DNA of 6,748 nt from JAAEQD01 sp964521815 (GTDB taxonomy: Bacteria > Zixibacteria > MSB-5A5 > UBA10806 > 4484-95). The notes under the pieces were generated by a model. It had not been told where the DNA came from and searched no databases. It saw only the letters and a list, made by a program, of their open reading frames with translations. The position numbers and the translations under genes were made by a program. The DNA lies in contig CAZFSN010000179.1 in the NCBI GenBank assembly GCA_964521815.1, positions 1 to 6,748 of the forward strand, read 5' to 3'. Below, in pieces: positions 1 through 5,944 of the stretch (the stretch's first letter is position 1; every line of letters begins with the position of its first letter).

Positions 1-187
1 ACTTAGTTCTTTTAATATATACCGCGAAGAAAACTATCCATGTCACTGACCAGATAATTAAAATCTCAAAATGTTCAGGCCATTTGACACGGGGAAAGTT
101 AAAGAAAACAATACCAACCAACATAAAAGAGGTACCGAGCGCTGGAAAAAAGAATATTATTAATAACAAATTATATAAATATCTCAT
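1..187 (-). CDS. Putative small membrane protein, C-terminus cut by window edge
   Basis: Reading the minus strand from an ATG at 185-187 gives 62 open codons to the window edge without a stop. The protein begins MRYLYNLLLIIFFFPALG. It has two clear hydrophobic stretches, about residues 4-30 and 43-58, separated by a short polar piece (FPRVKWPEHFE) and followed by a basic KRTK, so a membrane protein with two or more helices is likely. Only a weak GGTGGT lies 5 nt before the ATG. An in-frame TTG at 203-205, directly after a TAG stop and preceded by AGG, is an alternative start. It runs in the same direction as gatE, 167 bp downstream of it, with a palindrome (274-293) between them. I do not recognise a family. 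AT-rich DNA can produce hydrophobic frames by chance, so this call is tentative. A 67-codon frame on the opposite strand (84-287) looks like a shadow. Confidence 0.45.
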   Translation of the reverse strand, partial: MRYLYNLLLIIFFFPALGTSFMLVGIVFFNFPRVKWPEHFEILIIWSVTWIVFFAVYIKRTK

Positions 188-273
188 TAAGCACCACCAG
201 ATCAACTACCTAATAAGTCAATACTTTAATTATGGTATCGTCCCAATTAATAAAATATTAAGAATTTCGCGCC

Positions 274-293
274 GTCGGGTCCCCTGACCCGAC
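274..293. repeat. Palindrome, GTCGGGTC / GACCCGAC arms
   Basis: A perfect 8-bp inverted repeat with a 4-nt loop (CCCT) lies 62 bp downstream of the gatE stop. In the gatE direction no T-run follows it at once, so it is not a standard intrinsic terminator, although AT-rich sequence comes soon after. It resembles the longer hairpin at 6282-6313: aligned over 20 nt from GTCGGGTC, 16 positions agree. I read the two as members of one dispersed intergenic repeat family. Confidence 0.6.
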
Positions 294-354
294 AGCTATT
301 GCGCTGATTGAAGCAAGAAAATTCGTCAGGTGATGATAACGGACGACACGCGAA

Positions 355-2250
355 CTACAGCCTCCCTTTCACCATCTCCCTTACCCTGCCGCCGCAAACC
401 GCGCTATTAAGCTTGCGGATAACCCGACCGGTCAGGAAATTCAGCTTGGCCTCAGGGGATTTGAATTCAGCCTTGCTTATTTTATTTAGCTCATCATCAA
501 TAGCCGTCAGAATCGCGGTTTCTGAAATTTCAGCTTTACGGCTTAGTAGACTATCCAAATTGGCCTTCAGCATCTCCGGCGATGATTCAGCCAGTAATGA
601 TATGATTGCTGTTTCAGTCAGCTTTCCCTGTTTTTTTGCGTCCAATAATTGGGCAACAATAGCCGGATCAAAATCGGCGACTTGCTTATTCAATCGATAG
701 GCTTTTTTCAGAATCGTGAACAAAATCGATGGATTGATTGTGTTGCGTTCAACCAACTTATCAAATAATTCCCTAAGCGAGCTTACTACCGCCTTATGAG
801 CGATTGTCTCCGGCACGCCCAGCTTTTCCCATTTCGCCTCAAAATCCCAGGCGCGTTTGGGCAGGCTTTGTTCGAAACCGGCGACGGTGCAGGCGGGAAT
901 CACTACCGGCGGGCTGTCCGTATCGGGATACATGCGGTTGGGGCCGGGCAGAATCCGTTCGAACGTCGTGGTGTAATCGCCCAGATGTTGACGGGTCTCG
1001 TTGGGCACGCCATCGAATGCCTCCTCGGCTCGAATGACAATTTCATTCATAGCCGTCACCACATCCATAGCAGGACCCCAGGTTAGTACGATTACATCAT
1101 TTTCCGTAGCTTTGAATTCCGAGTTTAAGGCAATATTCACCGCCTCGCCAAACTGCGGCGCCAACATACGGGAACTCGCGATATTGGGTAATTGATCCAA
1201 ACAGGCGATAACTCTAACTCGACCGGAGAACTCATCGGCGAAAGTTCGTCCGGGCTGGATCTCGCGTCTCAACAACCCGCCAAAACCGGGCAGTTTCACC
1301 GCGCCCAAACGCTGATCGCTGTCAATCGCCTTATTCAAAAGCGAAGAGGACGAAATGCCCTTTAAAAGCGAGGTCACATCTTTTTTGACAGGCTGAAACG
1401 ATTCTTTGGTAACGCCTCGTTTTTTCAATTCAACTTTTATTTCCAGCAAATGCATCTGGCGAAATGCTTCTATTTCGGTCATCTTATCTACATAGCTTGT
1501 CTTGGCGATACCTTTCATCTCCACTCGCGTACCGCCTTCGATCGAAACATTGACATCCTGACGGACACTACCGATTCCCCGGCGAACCAGTCCCGAGGCT
1601 TTCAGCAGGCGGCCGATTAATTCGTTGACCTCGCGAGCTTCCCGCGGCGATTCTAAAACCGGCTCGGTGATTACCTCCACCAGCGGCATCGATAGACGAT
1701 CGGTTTTAAACGTGATCGTATGGCCGCAATCGGAAACCTCCCGACAGGCGTCCTCCTCCAGACATAAATGCGACAGCATTATCTTACGTCCTTTATATGG
1801 CACCCAGCCGCCCACGCCGACTACCGCCGTCCGCTGAAAACCGGTCGGAATTGAACCGTCGAGATACTGCTTGCGCGACACATGAACTTCATCCACGATA
1901 GCGCAATGAAGCATCAAAGCCAGACGTATCGCTATATCAAGGGCTTTTTTGTTGATAGTAAACGGCGGCGTATCATCCATTTCATAAGTGCACATATTAT
2001 CCCGGTAAAGTTGATAAATAACCCGTTTTCTCGTCTTAAATTCCATCAACGCGGTACCGTCATATTCGCCAAGTTCAGAAAGCGTCGGCCGCATGTGACG
2101 GACTATTTCGGCATCCGGAGAATCATTACGATAACCCGCCGGACAGCGACAAAACAGCTTTTCGTCAGTTTTTAGCTGGTGATGTATTTCCAAACCGCAT
2201 TTAAAACCAAGATTTTTTAAATTTATTCCATTCATTTGATACTGACCCAT
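355..2250 (-). CDS. gatE: Glu-tRNA(Gln) amidotransferase subunit E (archaeal type)
   Basis: GatE is the tRNA-binding, Glu-tRNA-phosphorylating subunit of the GatDE amidotransferase. It converts Glu-tRNA(Gln) to Gln-tRNA(Gln) with ammonia supplied by the asparaginase-like GatD. The 631-residue length fits GatE and exceeds bacterial GatB (about 480). Seen motifs are GLEIHHQL (19-26), KLFCRCP (31-37), RKQYLDGSIPTGFQRT (126-141), CLEEDACR (163-170), RLSMPLVEVITEP (185-197) and SVRQDVNVSI (228-237), all typical of the GatB/GatE catalytic cradle. Residues about 270-410 are the insert resembling the bacterial AspRS GAD domain, with GGLLRREIQPGRTFADEF; GatB lacks it. The last ~140 residues are the helical and YqeY-like tail. 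No GatD is in the window. The start is uncertain: ATG at 2250 has no clear ribosome binding site, and Met6 (2233-2235) would also fit. It is divergent from the cas6-like gene, 95 bp apart. GatDE is regarded as archaeal, so a bacterial copy suggests transfer. Confidence 0.93.
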   Translation of the reverse strand: MGQYQMNGINLKNLGFKCGLEIHHQLKTDEKLFCRCPAGYRNDSPDAEIVRHMRPTLSELGEYDGTALMEFKTRKRVIYQLYRDNMCTYEMDDTPPFTINKKALDIAIRLALMLHCAIVDEVHVSRKQYLDGSIPTGFQRTAVVGVGGWVPYKGRKIMLSHLCLEEDACREVSDCGHTITFKTDRLSMPLVEVITEPVLESPREAREVNELIGRLLKASGLVRRGIGSVRQDVNVSIEGGTRVEMKGIAKTSYVDKMTEIEAFRQMHLLEIKVELKKRGVTKESFQPVKKDVTSLLKGISSSSLLNKAIDSDQRLGAVKLPGFGGLLRREIQPGRTFADEFSGRVRVIACLDQLPNIASSRMLAPQFGEAVNIALNSEFKATENDVIVLTWGPAMDVVTAMNEIVIRAEEAFDGVPNETRQHLGDYTTTFERILPGPNRMYPDTDSPPVVIPACTVAGFEQSLPKRAWDFEAKWEKLGVPETIAHKAVVSSLRELFDKLVERNTINPSILFTILKKAYRLNKQVADFDPAIVAQLLDAKKQGKLTETAIISLLAESSPEMLKANLDSLLSRKAEISETAILTAIDDELNKISKAEFKSPEAKLNFLTGRVIRKLNSAVCGGRVREMVKGRL

Positions 2251-2259
2251 ATAAAAAGG

Positions 2260-2287
2260 TTGACAACAGACCCAATACCTCTATATT
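2260..2287 (+). promoter_or_regulatory. Sigma-70-type promoter of the cas6-like gene
   Basis: TTGACA (2260-2265), a 16-nt spacer and TATATT (2282-2287) match the sigma-70 consensus at 11 of 12 hexamer positions. A start near 2294 would give a leader of about 50 nt. The -35 box lies only 10 bp from the divergent gatE ATG, so the gatE transcript must start to the right of it or run across it. The same hexamers and the same spacer length recur at 3470-3497. Confidence 0.7.
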
Positions 2288-2331
2288 GTTGCATGATAAT
2301 AAAACGGGGGATGTAGCGCTAATAAATAATT

Positions 2332-2348
2332 GAAGGATGTGAGCGGTG
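2332..2348 (+). promoter_or_regulatory. Ribosome binding site fixing the GTG start
   Basis: GAAGGA (2332-2337) lies 8 nt before a GTG at 2346-2348. An in-frame TGA at 2340-2342 rules out any earlier start, so the GTG start is well supported. Confidence 0.7.
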
Positions 2349-2987
2349 CTTTTAGACTATCTACTCTTGACCTTGAAAACTGATCGTGAAGTAGGCCTGG
2401 GGGCCTCACCATTATCACTTCAGATTTCAACATTTATTCAAAAATTATTCGATAACCCAAATTATGTGCCTTCCAGCGGCAAATATCCGCTGGTTCAGTA
2501 TAAGGTTATCCGGGGCGCGCCATTGATCGTGGCTGTTAATGAAGGCTGTGATGTGCTCTGGCAGACTTTCGATAAGCTGGAAGATATCAACGAAATCAGT
2601 CCGTGGAAAGTCACGGAAAAAAGGGTTATCGAGAAGAAAGCCGAATTGGGACCCTGTGAGGAACAAATAAGATATCGTTTCCTGACACCATGGCTGACAT
2701 TGAAAGAGGCGGAAATCGGCAAAGATATTAAGACCGACTCGGAACAAAGAAATTCGGCTTTGGCGACAATTTTAGAGAGTAACATTCTGGCTGTCGCCCG
2801 TAACTTTAATATTTCGGTCGATGCCAATATCAATATTGAACTTATGACCAAGGATGAATATATTATCCAGCGCGATACGGATATTGCCGGATTTTTCGGA
2901 TCATTTTATGTTAATTTTCAAATACCTCAGTTTTTGGGCTTGGGCAAGTCGGTGACCAGGGGCTTTGGAACGATAAAACAAAGCTAA
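2346..2987 (+). CDS. Cas6b-like RAMP family protein, stand-alone and histidine-free
   Basis: Cas6 proteins are ferredoxin-fold RNA-binding endoribonucleases that cut CRISPR precursor RNA. This 213-residue protein fits the Cas6b type as I know it: KYPLVQYKVI (46-55), VNEG (64-67), YRFLTPWLTL (110-119), SNILAV (145-150), and near the C-terminus AGFFGSFYVNFQIP (181-194) followed by the glycine-rich loop LGLGKSVTRGFGTI (197-210), the Cas6 family signature. It is oddly free of histidine. Where I would expect a His-containing loop before the YPL-QYK strand it reads NPNYVPSSGK. Either cleavage uses other residues, as in some archaeal Cas6 proteins, or it only binds RNA. No repeat array, other cas gene or leader is seen here. 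It has its own promoter, ribosome binding site and likely terminator, so it looks like a single-gene unit. Family placement is fairly sure; a CRISPR role is not shown. Confidence 0.8.
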   Translation: MLLDYLLLTLKTDREVGLGASPLSLQISTFIQKLFDNPNYVPSSGKYPLVQYKVIRGAPLIVAVNEGCDVLWQTFDKLEDINEISPWKVTEKRVIEKKAELGPCEEQIRYRFLTPWLTLKEAEIGKDIKTDSEQRNSALATILESNILAVARNFNISVDANINIELMTKDEYIIQRDTDIAGFFGSFYVNFQIPQFLGLGKSVTRGFGTIKQS

Positions 2988-2998
2988 TTTCTAAAATG

Positions 2999-3039
2999 CA
3001 CTTCAAATTCATAGGTTAACATTGTTTGAGGTGTTTTTT
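2999..3039 (+). terminator. Likely intrinsic terminator of the cas6-like gene
   Basis: CACTTCAAA (2999-3007) pairs with TTTGAGGTG (3025-3033) as 9 bp including one G-U, around a 17-nt loop, and is followed directly by six T (3034-3039). It begins 12 bp after the stop codon. The large loop and low GC make it a modest terminator, but position and T-run fit. Confidence 0.55.
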
Positions 3040-3153
3040 GAGCTAAAGTAAATATGTTTCAATAATCATTAATTAAAATCCTTGTCAAAATAGTATATTT
3101 TCAATTGAGACTGCCGCTCAATAAGCTTAACAGATTATCAATTAATAAGTTGC

Positions 3154-3368
3154 ATTTTAAAAAAATTTGAAAGCAATTACGAATCTATAATTAATTAGGA
3201 CCGGATATTTTTTTTCAGGCTTCCAGGAGCAATAATCGTATCAGTCTATAATCTTTTAGGCTGTTCGAGACCCGCTATTTGGTATCAGCTATTATGGTTC
3301 CGGCAGATAGTTATTGGTAAGCGCGGTCCAACCACATTTGTGATAGATTAAAGCTTAAACGCATGGAA
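3154..3368 (+). pseudogene. Decayed T9SS C-terminal sorting domain
   Basis: Three linked stretches in the right order resemble a type IX sorting tail (compare the intact one at 4321-4587). From 3154 the frame reads ILKKFESNYESIIN, then a TAG at 3196-3198, then DRIFFFRLPGAIIVSVYNLLG to 3261. This parallels the usual NYPNPFN...I.F.LP.A..V...YNLLG. At 3261 the frame shifts and reads LFETRYLVSAIMVPADSYW, like the usual LV...MPAG.Y...W. A TAA at 3318-3320 follows, then in the same frame about 3342-3365 reads DRLKLKRM, like the usual FYRLKA...KRM ending with an internal loss. Two stops and one frameshift mean it is not functional. No intact gene body precedes it; only about 165 bp separate it from the cas6-like stop. 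This was found by eye, not by alignment. Confidence 0.6.
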
Positions 3369-3469
3369 CAGAATTACCTCCACTCTATAGGCGTTGCTGG
3401 TCACGAGCTAAAATACGGGAAATACAAATCGCTGCCGTCTCTAAACCATTTATGATAGCCCGATAACTC

Positions 3470-3497
3470 TTGACAATTCAAGGAGATTCCATATATT
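3470..3497 (+). promoter_or_regulatory. Sigma-70-type promoter of the P-loop gene
   Basis: TTGACA (3470-3475), a 16-nt spacer and TATATT (3492-3497) match the sigma-70 consensus at 11 of 12 hexamer positions. The leader would be about 90 nt. Hexamers and spacer length equal those of the promoter at 2260-2287, although the spacer sequences differ. Confidence 0.65.
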
Positions 3498-3594
3498 GAC
3501 GACACTTAAAAGCAGGAATCGTATTTTTAAAATGCGTAGATTGAAAAGATCGAAACGAATTTGATGAAGTCTCAATAATAATCGGGAGTACGAC

Positions 3595-4194
3595 ATGGGA
3601 AAAAATACTTTTAACATAATCATTTTAAATGGCCGACCCGCGTCGGGCAAATCCGAGGTAATCGACTACCTGAAAAAAGTACCGGTAACCGACCGCGTAA
3701 AAAGATTCCATATCGGCGANNNNNNNNNNNNNNNNNNNNNNNNNNNNNNNNNNNNNNNNNNNNNNNNNNNNNNNNNNNNNNNNNNNNNNNNNNNNNNNNN
3801 NNNNNNNNNNNNNNNNNNNTCCCGGGGCGCGGAACATGGCGGCTACCGGGAAGCTTACCCGCATCTGTCGGATGATATTTTGAAAAAGGCGGCGATTTTT
3901 TATATCGATGTCCCCTGGGAGGAATCGCTACGTAAAAACAGAAAGAGATTTAATCCCGAAAAACCTGACTCTATCCTCGAACACGGCCTGCCCGATAGTA
4001 AACTGGAACGATTGTACAAAGATGTCGACTGGCCGGCTTTCAAGGGCAATGATCCCGAATTTATTACAGTCAAAGGCCATAAAATCCCTTATGTGGTATT
4101 AGATAATAATCCGGATATTACCACTCCTCGCGATGAAAAACTGGGGCAAGTTTTAGAACAATTATTCGGCAAGCTCTGGAAAATTAGGAAATAG
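3595..4194 (+). CDS. P-loop NTPase, kinase-like, interrupted by assembly gap
   Basis: The protein opens with a beta strand (NIIILN) and a Walker A motif GRPASGKS (13-20), close to the N-terminus as in small nucleoside or metabolite kinases. The sequence then runs to FHIG plus an acidic residue (codon GAN) and enters the N gap. After the gap it reads SRGAEHGGYREAYPHL, a strand AAIFYIDVPWEESL, an Arg/Lys-rich LID-like segment LRKNRKRFNPEKPDS, then ILEHGLPDSKLERLYKDVDW and an acidic/basic tail. Cytoplasmic ATP-dependent phosphotransfer is the likely chemistry; the substrate is unknown and I cannot name a family. GGGAG lies 6 nt before the ATG. The apparent 199 residues are not the true length, because 34 codons are N and the gap size is a placeholder. 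The frames on both sides agree, which could be chance. The gene is convergent with the secreted repeat protein and has its own promoter. Confidence 0.75.
   Translation: MGKNTFNIIILNGRPASGKSEVIDYLKKVPVTDRVKRFHIGXXXXXXXXXXXXXXXXXXXXXXXXXXXXXXXXXXSRGAEHGGYREAYPHLSDDILKKAAIFYIDVPWEESLRKNRKRFNPEKPDSILEHGLPDSKLERLYKDVDWPAFKGNDPEFITVKGHKIPYVVLDNNPDITTPRDEKLGQVLEQLFGKLWKIRK
3720..3819. other. Assembly gap, 100 N
   Basis: There are exactly 100 unresolved bases, the usual placeholder for a scaffold gap of unknown length. It lies inside the P-loop gene, between the Walker A half and the conserved C-terminal half, so real coding sequence, probably holding the Walker B region, is missing. Its true size may be more or less than 100. 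Confidence 0.97.
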
Positions 4195-4203
4195 GTCCCT
4201 TTT

Positions 4204-4220
4204 AGAAGCGCAGGGCTTCT
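4204..4220. repeat. Palindromic repeat, AGAAGC / GCTTCT (copy 1)
   Basis: A 6-bp inverted repeat with a 5-nt loop (GCAGG), extendable to 8 bp with a G-U pair, lies 9 bp after the P-loop gene stop. The 19-nt stretch 4204-4222 recurs at 6093-6111 with one mismatch, in the same orientation, so this is a dispersed repeat unit. No T-run follows at once. Confidence 0.7.
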
Positions 4221-4235
4221 GATACATTATTTTTA

Positions 4236-4266
4236 CCGGGTTCTAAAACTTTGTTTGGGAATCCGG
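4236..4266. repeat. Imperfect hairpin, GTTTGGGAA-type repeat (degenerate copy)
   Basis: CCGG (4236-4239) pairs with CCGG (4263-4266), continued inward by the arms GTTCTAAAAC (4240-4249) and GTTTGGGAAT (4253-4262) around a TTT loop. In all 13 of 14 positions pair, with two G-U pairs. The inner arms look like a mutated form of the perfect palindrome at 6566-6587. It sits between the convergent ends of the P-loop gene and the repeat-protein gene. Confidence 0.55.
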
Positions 4267-4270
4267 CAGG

Positions 4271-4297
4271 AAAAATCCCCGACTGCAATCGGGGATT
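4271..4297 (-). terminator. Intrinsic terminator of the T9SS-tailed protein gene
   Basis: A perfect 9-bp stem AATCCCCGA (4274-4282) / TCGGGGATT (4289-4297) with a 6-nt loop starts 20 bp past the minus-strand stop. Read on the minus strand, the stem ends in TT and continues with TTT (4271-4273), giving a run of five T. This is the standard form of an intrinsic terminator. On the plus strand no prompt T-run follows, so it is mainly one-directional. Confidence 0.75.
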
Positions 4298-4317
4298 ATA
4301 CAATTTTAATCTTAAAG

Positions 4318-5847
4318 TTATTTTATCAACAACATCCGCTTTGTTTCATTGATACCATTAGCGGATAATCTGTAAAAATACAATCCTGATGAGACATCTC
4401 CGGCCTGCCAGGTTATCTGATAGTAACCGGCCGGCATCTCCTGATTAACGAGTGATGCTACTTTATTACCCAGAATATCGAAGATATCAAGATTAACCTG
4501 AGTCGTATTACTTAAGCCGAATCCAATAACGGTTGAGGCATTGAACGGGTTGGGGTAGTTCTGATTTAACGATAATTTTGATGGAATATTGTCGGATAAT
4601 TGGCGTATATCTTCTATGGTTTGTGGAAAAAACTCAACTGTTAAACTTCCGTATATAGAAGTTATGCCGTCGCCTTCATATTCAACATAATTTTGGATGA
4701 CGGCGTAGAAATCGTGAGTGCCGGCGGTGACATTATAGACTCTAGTGTGCGAAAACGAATGATCGTCAATATCGGCATTCACCGCTTCAACGGAAACGCA
4801 TCCATCATCACTGCTCCAATCAGGTTCATCACTCGCGGCCAATACGATTCTATCCCCAACATCGGCATAGCAGACACCATCGAAATGAACGACCACTTTA
4901 CCTGCCGTGGCCAACTCCAATGTAATTTGATCCAATGTGACGAGGCTGCTGACATCGAGATTTGTTTCGTTAATTCCGTGTAGTTCCACGACAGGCTGAT
5001 TAGGCAAATCAGGGAAAAACTCAATAGTCAGACTCCCATAGAGATCGACTATGCCGCTTCCATCCTGTTCCACATAATTATGGGCAATTGCGTAAAACGT
5101 GTGACTTCCGGCTTCCACCGGGTACAAGCGTGAATGTGAAAATGAGCAACTGTTTATATCAGAATCTACCGCCTCAACACAAACATTACCGTCATTGGCT
5201 TCCCAATCAGAGGTATCGCTGGCAGCCAATATAATTAAATCTCCAGCATCAGGTCTACATTTTCCATCAAAACGTACTAAAACAAAACCGGATGAGCCGG
5301 CCACAATTGTCTGCTCACCGACAACAACCGGATTTCCCCGAACATTTAGATCTGTTTCGTTTATACCAACATGCTCAACAAAAGGCTCATCCGTGTTTTC
5401 AGGGAAAAACTTGACTGTCAGAGACCCGTAAACGGAGGCGATTCCGTTACCGTCATGTTCCACCCAGACCTCTCCCACGGCATAAAACGTGTGACTGCCC
5501 GCCGTTACCGGATAACTGCGAGTATGAGAGAAAGTACCCCTGTCAACATCGGCGTTGGCGGCTTCAACCGCAACATTGCCGTCATTGTCTTCCCAAATAC
5601 TCGTATCGCTGGCGGCAAGAACAACTCTATCGCCAAAATCGGCAATACATTGGCCATCGAAGTGAACGACAACATCGCCCGCTTCCGGCGCATCGATAGT
5701 TATTTCCCCGAGGACGACCGGCGCCCCTTCCAGGTTAACATCCGTTTCGGATATCCCCTGATGCCAAACTAACGGCTGGGCTTGACAGGGGGCTGTAATA
5801 ACTATGCTTAAAAATAAAGCACACAAAATCACGATTGTTTTGTTCAT
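4318..5847 (-). CDS. Secreted three-repeat protein with T9SS sorting domain
   Basis: The 509-residue product begins with a signal peptide (MNKTIVILCALFLSIVITA, likely cleavage after CQA at 21-23). Three tandem repeats follow at about 25-155, 156-285 and 286-414. Each starts near GI.ETD.N and carries FDG.C..D.GD..(V/I)LAASD...W, then VEA...D, FSH.R.Y.V.AG.H.FYA, YVE..G.GI and YGSLT.(E/K)FFP. Their beta-rich look suggests three beta-sandwich modules, but I do not recognise the family. Residues about 421-509 are a type IX sorting domain: NQNYPNPFNAST (429-440), IFDILGNKVASLV, MPAGYYQITW, SSGLYFYRL and KRMLLIK at the very end. The domain normally directs transfer across the outer membrane by T9SS and is then removed. 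The start is supported by GGGAGAG 7 nt upstream. It is monocistronic, with its own promoter and terminator. Function is unknown; a surface or extracellular binding role is possible. Confidence 0.9.
   Translation of the reverse strand: MNKTIVILCALFLSIVITAPCQAQPLVWHQGISETDVNLEGAPVVLGEITIDAPEAGDVVVHFDGQCIADFGDRVVLAASDTSIWEDNDGNVAVEAANADVDRGTFSHTRSYPVTAGSHTFYAVGEVWVEHDGNGIASVYGSLTVKFFPENTDEPFVEHVGINETDLNVRGNPVVVGEQTIVAGSSGFVLVRFDGKCRPDAGDLIILAASDTSDWEANDGNVCVEAVDSDINSCSFSHSRLYPVEAGSHTFYAIAHNYVEQDGSGIVDLYGSLTIEFFPDLPNQPVVELHGINETNLDVSSLVTLDQITLELATAGKVVVHFDGVCYADVGDRIVLAASDEPDWSSDDGCVSVEAVNADIDDHSFSHTRVYNVTAGTHDFYAVIQNYVEYEGDGITSIYGSLTVEFFPQTIEDIRQLSDNIPSKLSLNQNYPNPFNASTVIGFGLSNTTQVNLDIFDILGNKVASLVNQEMPAGYYQITWQAGDVSSGLYFYRLSANGINETKRMLLIK
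4606..5775 (-). repeat. Three tandem coding repeats of about 390 bp
   Basis: The repeat-protein gene contains three in-frame units, about 5383-5775, 4993-5382 and 4606-4992, of 131, 130 and 129 codons. They share FDG.C, LAASD, FSH.R, FYA and YGSLT blocks at the same spacing. The similarity is clear at protein level while DNA identity is moderate, so the duplications are old rather than recent assembly artefacts. Confidence 0.85.
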
Positions 5848-5853
5848 AAATCA

Positions 5854-5860
5854 CTCTCCC
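5854..5860 (-). promoter_or_regulatory. Ribosome binding site of the T9SS-tailed protein gene
   Basis: On the minus strand GGGAGAG (5854-5860) lies 6 nt before the ATG at 5845-5847. This is a good Shine-Dalgarno match and supports that start over later in-frame Met codons. Confidence 0.7.
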
Positions 5861-5944
5861 GCGTCTTTAATTTTTTCGATTTTCAACCAAACCTTCACAC
5901 GTTCAGGTAAGCTAAACGCCGTTGTTTAATTGTTCCGCGAATGT

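Larger units (their letters stand above)
2988..3594. other. 607-bp gene-free stretch (terminator, T9SS fossil, promoter)
   Basis: No intact gene is seen here. Besides the terminator, the T9SS fossil and the P-loop gene promoter listed separately, I looked for CRISPR repeats next to the cas6-like gene and found none. Two TATAAT hexamers (3186-3191, 3247-3252) lie inside the fossil without acceptable -35 partners. From 3369 to 3469 I see nothing recognisable. The reverse-strand frame at 3450-3650 has no support. Confidence 0.6.

Noticed and set aside
84..287. 67-codon plus-strand frame at the left edge
   Set aside because: No ribosome binding site and a low-complexity Ile/Asn/Lys composition from AT-rich DNA; the minus-strand membrane-protein reading looks more natural.
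308..700. 130-codon frame on the plus strand opposite gatE
   Set aside because: It is a shadow of the gatE 3' end: no ribosome binding site, Ser/Leu-rich composition, while gatE is a clear conserved gene.
2495..2851. 118-codon minus-strand frame inside the cas6-like gene
   Set aside because: It is antisense to a gene with recognisable family motifs and has no start signals of its own.
3056..3110. Possible CRISPR-like repeat downstream of the cas6-like gene (GTTTCAAT ... ATTGAGAC)
   Set aside because: The pieces resemble the ends of a CRISPR repeat but occur once, with no regular spacing or second copy.
3259..3276. tRNA T-arm-like GTTCGAGACCC
   Set aside because: No acceptor stem, D-arm or anticodon arm can be folded around it; it lies in the sorting-domain fossil.
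4236..4266. Terminator for the P-loop gene
   Set aside because: The hairpin is strong, but no T-run follows it on the plus strand, and it fits better as a repeat-family member; it could still slow transcription.
5371..5772. 133-codon plus-strand frame opposite the repeat protein
   Set aside because: It mirrors a coding repeat on the other strand, and the protein shows no recognisable features.
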